Of a stretch of DNA of 64,000 bases, positions 31,433 through 39,898 are shown one piece after another. The notes below the pieces were generated by a model, which had not been told where the DNA came from, ran no database searches, and worked only from the letters and a program-made list of their open reading frames with translations. Position numbers and translations under genes: made by a program. The stretch is from a virus: positions 1-64,000 of the IMG/VR virus record IMGVR_UViG_3300033146_003848. One strand, given 5' to 3'. Positions within the stretch are counted from its first letter, which is position 1; each line of letters starts with the position of its first letter.

Positions 31433-33444
31433 ATTTTATTAAATTTCGAGACTTAGTTAATAAGCAATTTAAACTAATGTCTAAAGATCAACTGTTTATC
31501 GTAGATACAACAAAGAACGAATTATGGGAAACGTACTTGAATGGATTCACAGATGCTGAAAATCCAATATATAAGGAACGAACTGAGCATGATTGTCAAT
31601 GTTGTAAGAGTTTTATTAATCAAATTGGCAATGTCGTAACCATTAAAGATGATCAATTAGTGTCTGTTTGGGACGGAGTTAAGAATAGTGATTATGATCA
31701 TATAGCAAATGAATTATCCACATTAGTTAAATCGAAACCTATTCGTAATGTATTTATAAGTCAATTTAAAGAAATTGGCGTTCTAAATAACTTACAAGTA
31801 TTAGCAAATGGAGATCAAATACAGTGGGACCATTTTTATGTTCAAGTTCCAACTCAATATGTAACTAGAAGCGAAAATATTGGAACTCATTTATCTCAAA
31901 CTCACAGTAATAAAAGTGTTTTTGAAAGAGCGTTGATAGACTTTAATACTGAAGATATTGAAACTATTTTGGAACTAATTGATCAAAATTCATTATATCG
32001 AGGAGAAGAACATCGAACTGTATTGACAAATTTTTTGAAACATAAAAAATCATTTGACCAATTAACATCTGCAACGGCTAAAAGTCAATATGTTTGGCTC
32101 AACTCTGTTGCTATTGGTGTAGCATCTAGAATACGTTCTTCTGTAATAGGATCTCTTCTAGTTGATTTGTCTCAAGGTAAATCATTAGATGATGCTATAA
32201 AATCATTTGAATCTAAAGTGGCTCCAAGTAACTATAAACGTCCAAAACCAATAGTTACTCAAAAACAAAAGGATAATGCTCAAAAGCGAATTGTCGAGTT
32301 AGGAATTCAAGATTCTCTCAGTCGTCGATTTGCGAAAGTTGATGATGTAACTATTAACAATGTTATTTTCGTCGATAGAACTGTTCAAAAAGAAATGGGT
32401 GTATTAGATTCTGCATTGAATGATATTCCAGTAAAAACTAAAAAGTTAGATAAAGTTGAAGAAGTGTCAATTAAAAACTTCATAGAGAATATTGTACCGA
32501 AAGCATCAAACATTGAACTGAGATTTGAGAGTAGACATTCTAGTAATTTAATGAGTCTAATTGCTCCAACTATTCCGACATCCAAAAATATTCTTAAATG
32601 GAACAATAATTTTTCATGGGCATATAAGGGAGATATCACCGATTCAATGAAGCAACGTGTGAAATCTGCTGGAGGAAATGTTGATGGAGTTCTTCGATTT
32701 TCGATTCAATGGAACGATGGAGACAACAATCAGAATGATTTTGATGCTCATTGTATTGAGCCAAGTGGAAATAAAATATATTATTCAAATGTGGGAATAA
32801 CTCATCCATCATCAGGGATACTCGATGTTGATATTCAAAATCCAGGAGATAAAGTTGCAGTTGAAAATATCGCTTGGTCGAATAAAAGTAAAATGGAAGA
32901 GGGAAAATATGAATTTATAGTTCACAACTTTGCTCATAATGGCGGTACTACAGGATTTACTGCTGAAATTGAATATGATGGAGAAATATATTCATATTCA
33001 TATGATCGTGAATTACGAAATGATGAGAAGGTTCATGTTGCTACTTTATATTTTAGTAGAAAAAATGGTATAAAATTCATCAAAGAATTAGATAGTTCAC
33101 AAACATCTAAAAAAGTATGGAATTTAAATACCAATCAATTCCAAAATGTATCAATGATTATGAATTCTCCAAATCATTGGGATGGAAATAAAACTGGGAA
33201 TAAGCATTATTTCTTCATAATGAAAGATTGTCAGAATGAAAGTGTTCCTAGAGGATTCTTTAATGAATTTTTAACTGAAGAGTTACGCAATGACAGAAAA
33301 GTGTTTGAGATTTTAGGATCTAAAATGCGAGTAGAGCCGAGTGAACAGCAATTGAGTGGATTAGGATTTTCAACAACTCAACGCAATAGTATTTTATGTA
33401 AAGTAAGTGGTAATTTTACCAGAACAATAAGAATAATTTTTTAG
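31429..33444 (+). CDS. Conserved large phage protein with DUF2135-like beta-sandwich domain
   Basis: 671 residues. Residues 1-110 have H-D-C-Q-C-C-K and a beta-rich start; 150-300 are helical; about 410-545 form a domain with F-S-I-Q-W-N-D-G ... N-D-F-D-A-H-C-I-E-P-S-G-N-K-I-Y-Y, L-D-V-D and V-E-N-I-A-W, resembling calcium-binding Ig-like DUF2135/YfaP domains. The last part has D-F-D/E and W-D-G-N-K-T-G-N-K-H-Y-F-F. I have seen this architecture in unannotated phage proteins. It is probably a host- or virion-related factor; function unknown. Downstream of the GNAT gene in one operon. Confidence 0.6.
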   Translation: MNFIKFRDLVNKQFKLMSKDQLFIVDTTKNELWETYLNGFTDAENPIYKERTEHDCQCCKSFINQIGNVVTIKDDQLVSVWDGVKNSDYDHIANELSTLVKSKPIRNVFISQFKEIGVLNNLQVLANGDQIQWDHFYVQVPTQYVTRSENIGTHLSQTHSNKSVFERALIDFNTEDIETILELIDQNSLYRGEEHRTVLTNFLKHKKSFDQLTSATAKSQYVWLNSVAIGVASRIRSSVIGSLLVDLSQGKSLDDAIKSFESKVAPSNYKRPKPIVTQKQKDNAQKRIVELGIQDSLSRRFAKVDDVTINNVIFVDRTVQKEMGVLDSALNDIPVKTKKLDKVEEVSIKNFIENIVPKASNIELRFESRHSSNLMSLIAPTIPTSKNILKWNNNFSWAYKGDITDSMKQRVKSAGGNVDGVLRFSIQWNDGDNNQNDFDAHCIEPSGNKIYYSNVGITHPSSGILDVDIQNPGDKVAVENIAWSNKSKMEEGKYEFIVHNFAHNGGTTGFTAEIEYDGEIYSYSYDRELRNDEKVHVATLYFSRKNGIKFIKELDSSQTSKKVWNLNTNQFQNVSMIMNSPNHWDGNKTGNKHYFFIMKDCQNESVPRGFFNEFLTEELRNDRKVFEILGSKMRVEPSEQQLSGLGFSTTQRNSILCKVSGNFTRTIRIIF

Positions 33445-33458
33445 AAAAGGAGATCATT

Positions 33459-33839
33459 ATGTTTGAGAAAGCCAGTAGATTGAAATTAAGATTTGAAAGT
33501 GGAAAAGGACTCATTACAATTGAGGATTTATGGGATTTACCATTAACAACTCCAGTGAGAGGATCGTCGTTAGATACCATTGCTAAATCCATTAGCAAAC
33601 AAGTTAAAGATAGTGCCGAAGAAAGTTTTGTTACAAAAACGTCATCTAAAAATCAAGAATTAGAGTTGAAATTTGAGATAGTTAAACATATCATCAAAGT
33701 TCGATTAAATGAACAGGAACAAAAAGAAAATGCTTTAATTCTGAAGACGAAAAAGGAAAAGATCGCTTCTTTGATTGCAAAAAAAGAAGATGCTGAACTT
33801 GAAAATTTAAGTATTGATGAACTGAAAAAGTTAATATAA
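33459..33839 (+). CDS. Hypothetical protein, 126 aa, Lys/Glu-rich helix
   Basis: Starts after AAGGAG. The second half is an almost continuous Lys/Glu-rich helix (QEQKENALILKTKKEKIASL) likely to be coiled coil. No family recognised. Third gene of the GNAT operon. Confidence 0.7.
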   Translation: MFEKASRLKLRFESGKGLITIEDLWDLPLTTPVRGSSLDTIAKSISKQVKDSAEESFVTKTSSKNQELELKFEIVKHIIKVRLNEQEQKENALILKTKKEKIASLIAKKEDAELENLSIDELKKLI

Positions 33840-33841
33840 TC

Positions 33842-34018
33842 ATGAGTGAGATTAACGTTAAAGGGACTCCATTGGAGTCCCTTATGGAAGAACTTTACGA
33901 TCTTCGTAAATTGAGATATGCAAACTATTTGGATCCAGCATTTAAGCGATGTCCAAAATGCGGAGCATATAATAAAATTGCATATACTTGTGAAACTTGC
34001 TCATATAGTGATGATTAA
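33842..34018 (+). CDS. Zinc-ribbon microprotein, 58 aa
   Basis: Starts 2 bp after the previous stop. The C-terminal half is C-P-K-C-G-A-Y-N-K-I-A-Y-T-C-E-T-C (C-x2-C, then C-x2-C 10 residues later), a complete four-Cys zinc ribbon. The N-terminal half is helical with E-E-L-Y-D-L-R-K-L-R. It may bind nucleic acid or RNA polymerase. The imperfect repeat GGGACTCC/GGAGTCCC near 33863-33881 is inside the reading frame. Confidence 0.7.
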   Translation: MSEINVKGTPLESLMEELYDLRKLRYANYLDPAFKRCPKCGAYNKIAYTCETCSYSDD

Positions 34019-34020
34019 AT

Positions 34021-34049
34021 TTGACTTGGTTGAATGAATATGATATACT
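34021..34049 (+). promoter_or_regulatory. Early/middle promoter, TTGACT-N17-TATACT
   Basis: TTGACT 34021-34026, 17-bp spacer ending in TGA, TATACT 34044-34049. It drives the 85-residue gene at 34105. Confidence 0.75.
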
Positions 34050-34104
34050 ATATTTAGAAACTATGTTGAATTAGTTATTATAAATTATTAAAAAGGAGAT
34101 TATT

Positions 34105-34362
34105 ATGAAATGTACATTTAATTACAAGACAAGAGATAGCAAACACAGAGCAATTTCATTAGATGAAGCAAGAAGCACTTGTTTAACTGAACTCGCTAAA
34201 ATTAATAATGTCACGAATCTTAATGGAGATCCTGAAAGTATCTCCGAACAACATTCTGATCCAGATCGATATTGTTTTGAAATTGATATTGAGAATATTA
34301 TTCCAATGATTGATATAATAGAATTACAATTAACTTTCGCAACTTTTTATATAAATCCTTAA
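34105..34362 (+). CDS. Hypothetical protein, 85 aa
   Basis: Start after AAAAGGAG. Contains two Cys, an SLDEARSTCLTEL helix, and a C-terminal hydrophobic strand. No family recognised. Monocistronic between promoter 34021 and late-type box 34383. Confidence 0.65.
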   Translation: MKCTFNYKTRDSKHRAISLDEARSTCLTELAKINNVTNLNGDPESISEQHSDPDRYCFEIDIENIIPMIDIIELQLTFATFYINP

Positions 34363-34382
34363 AATAATAATCCCATCAAAAC

Positions 34383-34390
34383 TATAAATA
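34383..34390 (+). promoter_or_regulatory. Late-type promoter, exact TATAAATA
   Basis: Exact T4 late consensus TATAAATA, followed by TTATTAATTATA at 34401-34412 and the ATG at 34429. The best late promoter candidate in the window. Confidence 0.7.
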
Positions 34391-34428
34391 ATAATGAAAT
34401 TTATTAATTATAGTCTTTGAGGTTATCT

Positions 34429-35352
34429 ATGGAATCGTTTAAAAAATACATGTTAGAGATGCAAGGTCAGCGAAATTTAATGGGCGATAAGCCTAAATAC
34501 ATTTTTGATCCCCCTGGAGATAAAGCGTATTCAATTTATGTTCTAAAACGCATCGTAAACAATCAAGGAATATTAGAACAGAAGATGATAGATAAAATTA
34601 TGCCTAAGTTTGGATTTCAAATAACAGATGAATCTACTAATTCTAAACCGTATTATAATTTAAATTTATATCCAAATAAAAAACTTCAATATAGATATGA
34701 ACCTATGAGTTTAAGTTTATTGAATCGGAATCATGGAATAAAAATGAGCCCTCATGCTGATCCAGTTAATTGTGCTATGATGTTCCAATTAGCCGAATAT
34801 AATGAGGATTATAAAAAATATCTTTGGGAAAGATTTATAATTCAAATTAATGATACTGAAGTGAAAAATCTTTGGATAATTGATTCGGACAAAAGCAATG
34901 CATCTCCAACTATTCAAGCAACTCATATTTGGGGGGAAAATGCTCCAGTTCATCGAGATAAAAATGGAGATGTTAATATTCCAAAGTTAAAGGATATAAT
35001 TACTATTTATGAAACTGGAAATGATCCGTCATGGACACCCAAAAAGGATCCTAATTATATGCCAAAGGATAGTTCAAAGTGGACAAAAAAAGAATTATTA
35101 GATTTGGCTAGAGATAATAATAGTGCATTTGGGCGGGTATTAAATCGAACATCAAACTGGGATACCTTTCTAAATTACGATGGTCCCAAAAAAGACCTTG
35201 AGCCTAAGGATAGCGAAGAATTAAAAGCATATCAAGAGAGAATGGCAAAAATACAAAAAAGGTCTGATTATCATTATAATAAACCTCACATGAAAGATAT
35301 AGCGAAAAAATTTGATGCCGCAGTTAAAGATAAATTTAATAAGAAATCATGA
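34429..35352 (+). CDS. Hypothetical protein with capsid-targeting-like N-terminus, 307 aa
   Basis: I choose ATG 34429, 6 bp after TGAGG; an upstream in-frame TTG lies in that site. N-terminus MESFKKYMLEMQ fits the aromatic-7, Glu-10 targeting pattern. The rest is Lys/Asn/Pro-rich with a segment G-I-K-M-S-P-H-A-D-P-V-N-C-A and a very basic C-terminus ending KFNKKS. Preceded by an exact TATAAATA box. I infer a late, possibly head-packaged DNA-binding protein. No enzyme motif is recognised. Stop overlaps the next gene (ATGA). Confidence 0.65.
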   Translation: MESFKKYMLEMQGQRNLMGDKPKYIFDPPGDKAYSIYVLKRIVNNQGILEQKMIDKIMPKFGFQITDESTNSKPYYNLNLYPNKKLQYRYEPMSLSLLNRNHGIKMSPHADPVNCAMMFQLAEYNEDYKKYLWERFIIQINDTEVKNLWIIDSDKSNASPTIQATHIWGENAPVHRDKNGDVNIPKLKDIITIYETGNDPSWTPKKDPNYMPKDSSKWTKKELLDLARDNNSAFGRVLNRTSNWDTFLNYDGPKKDLEPKDSEELKAYQERMAKIQKRSDYHYNKPHMKDIAKKFDAAVKDKFNKKS

Positions 35353-35699
35353 AGTATTTAATAATATTTTTCATTGGAACTTTGATGTTTAATGAATTAT
35401 ACTCTAATGCAGATGTCATTTGTTATAAGATAAATAAAATAATTAATTTAGTTGAATATAGAATGATATGTCGAGATAATAACATTAAAGTTCAATTAAA
35501 TAATTTAAAATTAGTTGCTCCTATAAAATATAATATTCTTCAATCAATACGAAAGAAATTTAAATCTGAACAGATAATTCAATTACAAAATTGTCAATAC
35601 AATAATAATATTCTTTTATGTGATGACTTTTTATTTGATGGAGGAACATCATTTAAAGAATTGCTGATTAAAAAAAATATATTGAGATTGATAGAATGA
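35349..35699 (+). CDS. Secreted protein, possible degenerate nuclease-like (SNase) fold
   Basis: 116 residues. A signal peptide (MKYLIIFFIGTLMFNELYSNA) is followed by strands V-I-C-Y-K-I and V-E-Y-R-M-I-C-R-D-N-N-I-K-V-Q-L, and a C-terminal FDGGTSFKELLIKKNILRL that loosely resembles the end of staphylococcal-nuclease-like domains (vnllLVkeGlA). Catalytic Arg/Glu/Asp cannot be assigned. Four Cys in the mature part may form disulfides. Exported to the periplasm or envelope. Overlaps both neighbours by ATGA. Confidence 0.55.
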   Translation: MKYLIIFFIGTLMFNELYSNADVICYKINKIINLVEYRMICRDNNIKVQLNNLKLVAPIKYNILQSIRKKFKSEQIIQLQNCQYNNNILLCDDFLFDGGTSFKELLIKKNILRLIE

Positions 35700-35983
35700 A
35701 AACATTCATTGTTTTTATTTTTATTTGCAATATTTTATTAGCAGATTTTTCAATATATAAGCCAAAATTCATTACAAATGATTTGAATAAATACCTACCA
35801 ATCATTAGTTATGATGAAATAGATACCTCTCATTTAAATATAGAGATTATCTCAGATGATTCCGAGATAATTTTCAAATATTGTTCTTTTATAAGTAGAT
35901 ATATCTTAATTTGTCAAGAATTGTTTATTGAAGAATATCAAATGAAAGATGAGATATTCATAACATTAAAATTTATTTTTTAA
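35696..35983 (+). CDS. Secreted small protein, 95 aa
   Basis: Begins M-K-T-F-I-V-F-I-F-I-C-N-I-L-L-A-D, a signal peptide, then a beta-rich mature part with two Cys (YCSF, LICQ). Paired with the secreted protein before it. Role unknown; an envelope-directed or lysis/exclusion function is possible. It converges with the minus-strand gene ending at 35973 (11-bp overlap). Confidence 0.6.
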   Translation: MKTFIVFIFICNILLADFSIYKPKFITNDLNKYLPIISYDEIDTSHLNIEIISDDSEIIFKYCSFISRYILICQELFIEEYQMKDEIFITLKFIF

Positions 35984-36305
35984 ATCCTTTAACTTCCAAC
36001 TCATCAATTGCAAATATTTCAAATTGACTTTGAATATGATGCCATCCAGAATAAAGTCTATCAGCAATAATTCTTAAATTCACATCAGTGAATGATTTAC
36101 CGATCATCTCATTCTTTATTTGATTATGGAATAAAGAAGTCAATGCTTGCTGTAGCATTCGAAGTTTTCTTTCATCGAACATGGAACTTGGATTTGACTC
36201 TAACGCATCAGTTAAGTTCCAAACTTTCACTGAATCAGAATCATCTATGATAATATCAATATTCATAGATGGAAGATGTTTTATAAAATCAATTATAATT
36301 TTCAT
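35973..36305 (-). CDS. Hypothetical protein, 110 aa
   Basis: Last gene of a tightly packed minus-strand run. N-terminal hydrophobic strand (MKIIIDFIK), central helix with MLQQALTSLFHNQIKNEM, ending KGFKK. No family recognised. The start overlaps the upstream stop. Confidence 0.65.
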   Translation of the reverse strand: MKIIIDFIKHLPSMNIDIIIDDSDSVKVWNLTDALESNPSSMFDERKLRMLQQALTSLFHNQIKNEMIGKSFTDVNLRIIADRLYSGWHHIQSQFEIFAIDELEVKGFKK

Positions 36306-36745
36306 TTATTAAACCAGTATGATAAATTTGGACGAGCAGAAATATCATTTCTATCGATTTTATTTTCAGATATAAGTCTATATATAATGGCTTTAGGATG
36401 ACGTTTAAATATTGAACCTAATTCCTCTAAATTTATCGTTCCTAAAACGAAAATTGCTCGCAATAAGTCTTTTGTTTCATCTTCAGACCAATGCTCATAT
36501 GATCTAGAATATCCCATAGATCTTTCAAATCTACATCTTTCGGGATCAAACGAATCCTTAATTTGAGTAAAATTAAATGCAGAATTATACTTCAGTTTAA
36601 GATTGAAAATCTCAGACTCATCGTGAGAGATCTCTTCAGATTTAAACTCTTCCAATTGCAGTTGAAGAAGTTTAATTTCTGCATCTTTTTCTTTTAAATC
36701 ATTTCTCATTTTATATACATAAAATGATAATAAATCATTCATCAT
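36302..36745 (-). CDS. Coiled-coil protein with SANT/Myb-like helix-turn-helix
   Basis: 147 residues. Residues 10-45 are a coiled coil (NDLKEKDAEIKLLQLQLEEF). Residues about 85-130 have W-S-E-D-E-T-K-D-L-L-R-A ... L-G-x-x-x-x-x-[EL]-L-G-S-I-F-K-R-H-P-K-A-I-I-Y-R-L, the pattern of Myb/SANT-like helix-turn-helix domains (W-x-x-E/D-E ... R-x-P-x-A-I-x-x-R-L). It likely binds DNA; target unknown. Confidence 0.6.
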   Translation of the reverse strand: MMNDLLSFYVYKMRNDLKEKDAEIKLLQLQLEEFKSEEISHDESEIFNLKLKYNSAFNFTQIKDSFDPERCRFERSMGYSRSYEHWSEDETKDLLRAIFVLGTINLEELGSIFKRHPKAIIYRLISENKIDRNDISARPNLSYWFNK

Positions 36746-37086
36746 TTTCTCCCTTTTGTTTTACGTTTAATGTTTTGATATTGTTTCATGTCATCTTTTA
36801 ATATATCTTCTTTATCGTAAGCATATTCGCCATCTCCAAATGTACATATGCATTCTGGATAATCATTGAATTTAATTACTAATTCAAAATAATCATCCAA
36901 AGATATCCCCTTCGCAGGTCGAATATCAATGTATGTCCAATTTACATCATCACAAATATCAAATGTGCATTTTCCAATTTTCTCAAACTCATGTTGAATA
37001 TCCTTCATATGTTGCTTTTTTTTATCATCATCGTTACCAATATATGACCATTCGATGCAAGTAATTCTATTTCGTAGTGATCTCAT
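36742..37086 (-). CDS. Hypothetical protein, 114 aa
   Basis: Mixed alpha/beta protein with Cys-containing strands (CTFDICDDVNW, ECICTFGDGEY) and a basic C-terminus (KRKTKGRK). No family recognised. Start and stop overlap neighbours by 4-5 bp, so it is part of the 38.6-36.0 kb minus operon. Confidence 0.65.
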   Translation of the reverse strand: MRSLRNRITCIEWSYIGNDDDKKKQHMKDIQHEFEKIGKCTFDICDDVNWTYIDIRPAKGISLDDYFELVIKFNDYPECICTFGDGEYAYDKEDILKDDMKQYQNIKRKTKGRK

Positions 37087-37598
37087 ATGTTCTCGTTTAA
37101 CCAGTCGATATGATTTTCTAAGAATGTTATATATGTCGTCAATATATCAATCGATACTCTACATTTTCTGTTATAATCTCTAATTCCAAATTTTCGTTCA
37201 AACCAGGTTCTAGTTGTTTCTTCAGTTAAACTAAATTCTGGATCAATAATGAATCCAAATTTTATTTTACCCGCATTATTATTTATTTTAAGGAAAATGT
37301 CATTATCTTGAAGTGCGGATCCTTGATTTAATAATTGGTTATAAATTATCCCTCCCAATTGCTCATATTCCTCCATCAATTCTCGATTCATCGCTAAAAA
37401 ATGTAAAAAATCACGAAATCCACATAGAAGATTTATCATTTCGATAACTCGGTCTTCATTAAATCCGACATTAGATATGAATCCACCATCTATTGTTATT
37501 GATGATGGAGGATCAAATATTCCTTTATTATTCATAGATTTAATATATTGATACTCAATCTTAGATGAGATATCCTTTAAGCGTATTTTCCTCAACAT
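37083..37598 (-). CDS. Hypothetical protein, paralogue of the product of 21268-21849
   Basis: I choose ATG 37598 after GAGAAGATA, overlapping the methyltransferase stop (TAATG). 171 residues. Shares the F-R-D-x-x-x-F-L, L-G-G-x-I, K-I-K-F-G-F-I-I-D and R-K-F-G blocks with the plus-strand protein at 21268 (see there). Lies directly after a DNA methyltransferase, whereas its paralogue lies between polymerase and topoisomerase genes. Function unknown. Confidence 0.7.
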   Translation of the reverse strand: MLRKIRLKDISSKIEYQYIKSMNNKGIFDPPSSITIDGGFISNVGFNEDRVIEMINLLCGFRDFLHFLAMNRELMEEYEQLGGIIYNQLLNQGSALQDNDIFLKINNNAGKIKFGFIIDPEFSLTEETTRTWFERKFGIRDYNRKCRVSIDILTTYITFLENHIDWLNENI

Positions 37599-38644
37599 TA
37601 TCTTCTCACTTTGCAATAAAATATTCGTTCAATATTTCCGTTAGAACTACTCTTTCCTGTTGAAAACGCCTTATATTCTCTTTCAAAAATTTCAATTTCT
37701 CCTTTATTTTTCAATATTCGAATTATTTCAGCATCTTCTATTTTAGCATTAGATCTTCCATTTTTAGAATTTGCAGTATTATTGTATGATAATAGTATAT
37801 GTTTACAGTCAGCATTTATAATTAAATCTTCAAATACTTGAGTTGCATTTTTTAAACAATAATCACTTTTTATATGAGAACGATCCATTTTCTTAGTGAT
37901 TCCTTTCACATTAGGCTTTTTCCATTCAGATAAATTTTCTAATAAGTGATAATAATCCGAATATTGTCTGGAATTATATGGAGGATCAAGATATAATACA
38001 TCACAAGAGATCTTTCGAATTAAATCATTTGCATCCTCTCTATAAATTACATTCTGAGAATTTTTGAACTCTTGAATGTCAGGAATTAACAGTTTTAATG
38101 TTTTCACATTGTCTAATTTTTTTATAAAGGCATCATAATGTCCCACAGTATTTGCAACTTTATCTACCGCATAAAGTAATGAGCATAATAAAATATCTCT
38201 GTCATTTTCATTTGTTGAAATGACCTCTAATTCTTCTCTAATTGCATCAATTTTTCTTGCATTATTTTGAGAAAAAAATGTTCCACCAAAATTAGCAGAA
38301 AAATATCCATTATCTACTCCTTCTAAATCATTTAAATGATTTATTTTTTCAATGAGTGCATCATCAACCTTATTGTTTGGAGATAAAAATGTTTTTATCC
38401 CTATATAATTTGAATATAGTATATCATTCGCTATAATTTTTATATGATTATCATTAAAATTATTCCCAACAACTCCTGTTCCCGAAAACATATCACAAAA
38501 GGAGTTAAAGTGTCCACATTTTGTAGAAACTATATCTTTAATGAACTCAATTAATTTATATTTATTACCTAAATATCTACGATTTTGTGATTGAAAAAAA
38601 TCACTATCAACCAGATCAAGATTTATTTTGGATCGATTAGACAT
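37598..38644 (-). CDS. DNA adenine methyltransferase, D12 (Dam-like) class
   Basis: I choose ATG 38644 after AGGAGTAGATAT. 348 residues. N-terminal R-R-Y-L-G-N-K-Y-K-L (about 22-31), SAM loop D-M-F-S-G-T-G-V-V (51-59) and catalytic D-P-P-Y-N-S-R-Q-Y (about 223-231), the features of D12-class adenine-N6 methyltransferases. The NSRQY continuation is typical of a subgroup of restriction-associated and phage enzymes that do not necessarily recognise GATC. Complete. Likely protects phage DNA from host restriction. Confidence 0.85.
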   Translation of the reverse strand: MSNRSKINLDLVDSDFFQSQNRRYLGNKYKLIEFIKDIVSTKCGHFNSFCDMFSGTGVVGNNFNDNHIKIIANDILYSNYIGIKTFLSPNNKVDDALIEKINHLNDLEGVDNGYFSANFGGTFFSQNNARKIDAIREELEVISTNENDRDILLCSLLYAVDKVANTVGHYDAFIKKLDNVKTLKLLIPDIQEFKNSQNVIYREDANDLIRKISCDVLYLDPPYNSRQYSDYYHLLENLSEWKKPNVKGITKKMDRSHIKSDYCLKNATQVFEDLIINADCKHILLSYNNTANSKNGRSNAKIEDAEIIRILKNKGEIEIFEREYKAFSTGKSSSNGNIERIFYCKVRR

Positions 38645-38695
38645 ATATCTACTCCTATTTATATTTAACATTATTTTAATTTAAAATTCTAATTA

Positions 38696-39724
38696 TCAAC
38701 TCGGTTTTATTCCTATTTGAGATTCGATAATCCATTTATGCATTTGTCTCACAATAAAGTCATTGACAAGATCTCGATTCATTTTCTTAGGTAATGTTGT
38801 GGTTTTTTTCAATTCCATCATCTTTGATTCTAAGTCATCTGAATATTGAATGATATTAGTTAAGTGCCATTTACCTAATTTTATGTCTAAAATTTCAGAA
38901 GCATTAGTTAGTGGAAATGTAATTTGTTGATTTTCTAATAATTCGATTCCCTCATGAAGAAGTCTAATTAGATGTGATGCGAATTTTGTATCATATCCAT
39001 AATTTAAAATTAGGTCTTGTCTATTGGTTCCATTATCAACTCGTTCTTTCAATTTAACAATCGCAGATTTAATCATATCGTTCCATGGGAGATTAATATC
39101 TCCAATTGTTAAAAATTGATCATGAAATCTAAATGAATGTCCTTTGGAGTTATCATTATCTTTAGCCCATGAGTTAAGAATGGCAAGAAACTCTTTGTTT
39201 TCTCTTAAATGATCAATCGTTCTTTTGGGATCTAAACTCAAAAAGAAATCTAAAATGATATTCATTTCTTTGAATTTATCTTTTTTGATTATCATTTTAT
39301 GCTTTTGGCTCTTAGCATATCCTAAGAATCGTCCAACTAATCCTCGATGTAAAAATATATCTCTATTAGCAATTAAGTCTTTACCATAATCATTGATAAA
39401 TATTATACTGTCTTTCGATGGATACAGTAATTCTAATATATTAGGATTATTTTGCATCGCTAACATACAAAATTTTTGATATGCGTAAAATTTACGATCG
39501 ATGGACTCTTTTGTGTTTTTACCAAAAGCATCTTTAAATTGAATTGAAAAATCAACTTCTTCTACTTTATCTATTCCCAATATATATCTAATGGATGGTA
39601 AAAATATCCCTAATTTATCTTCATCTGAATTGGGAGTAGCAGTTCCATACAATCTGCTTCCCGAAATTACTTCTAATATTTTACCATTTTCAGCAACAGT
39701 TTCAACATCATTTAATGTTCGCAT
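38696..39724 (-). CDS. RlaP-type nucleotidyltransferase (polymerase beta superfamily)
   Basis: 342 residues. G-S-R-L-Y-G-T-A-T-P-x-S-D-E-D (22-36), with the two Asp of the G-S ... D-x-D metal site, followed by G-Y-D-T-K-F-A-S-H-L-I-R-L-L-x-E-G (about 245-261), is the signature of the RlaP/YcgL family of predicted RNA-repair nucleotidyltransferases. It probably adds nucleotides to RNA ends or proteins. T4 uses RNA repair (Pnkp, Rnl1) against tRNA-cleaving host defences, so an anti-defence role is plausible (inference). Confidence 0.8.
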   Translation of the reverse strand: MRTLNDVETVAENGKILEVISGSRLYGTATPNSDEDKLGIFLPSIRYILGIDKVEEVDFSIQFKDAFGKNTKESIDRKFYAYQKFCMLAMQNNPNILELLYPSKDSIIFINDYGKDLIANRDIFLHRGLVGRFLGYAKSQKHKMIIKKDKFKEMNIILDFFLSLDPKRTIDHLRENKEFLAILNSWAKDNDNSKGHSFRFHDQFLTIGDINLPWNDMIKSAIVKLKERVDNGTNRQDLILNYGYDTKFASHLIRLLHEGIELLENQQITFPLTNASEILDIKLGKWHLTNIIQYSDDLESKMMELKKTTTLPKKMNRDLVNDFIVRQMHKWIIESQIGIKPS

Positions 39725-39757
39725 AACAATCTCACAACTATAATTAATAACACAATT

Positions 39758-39786
39758 AGAATATCATGTTTCAAAACAAAAGTCAA
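39758..39786 (-). promoter_or_regulatory. Early/middle promoter, TTGACT-N17-TATTCT
   Basis: Minus strand: TTGACT (39786-39781), 17-bp spacer ending in TGA, TATTCT (39763-39758). It drives the operon that starts with the RlaP-type gene. Confidence 0.7.
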
Positions 39787-39800
39787 AAATAATGAAGATA

Positions 39801-39898
39801 TTAATGCCCATTTTCGTGAAGATGTGAGTTCTCAATATCATCTGCAAATATAGAATCAGCATCTATTGCATGTAATTTTCAGAAATCATATCATTCAT
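39801..39898 (-). pseudogene. Short gene needing a -1 frameshift
   Basis: ATG 39898 overlaps the MT-A70 stop (ATGA). Frame 1 reads MNDMISE... and ends after 11 codons; at the A4 run (CTGAAAATTA) the -1 frame opens and reads KLHAIDADSIFADDIENSH... to TAA at 39803-39801, giving 32 residues in all. Coding-like content and the homopolymer suggest a frameshift, an indel or a sequence error. Function unknown. Confidence 0.4.

Noticed and set aside
33863-33881. GGGACTCC-ATT-GGAGTCCC as a terminator
   Set aside because: It lies inside the reading frame of the 58-residue zinc-ribbon protein near its start and lacks a T-tail.
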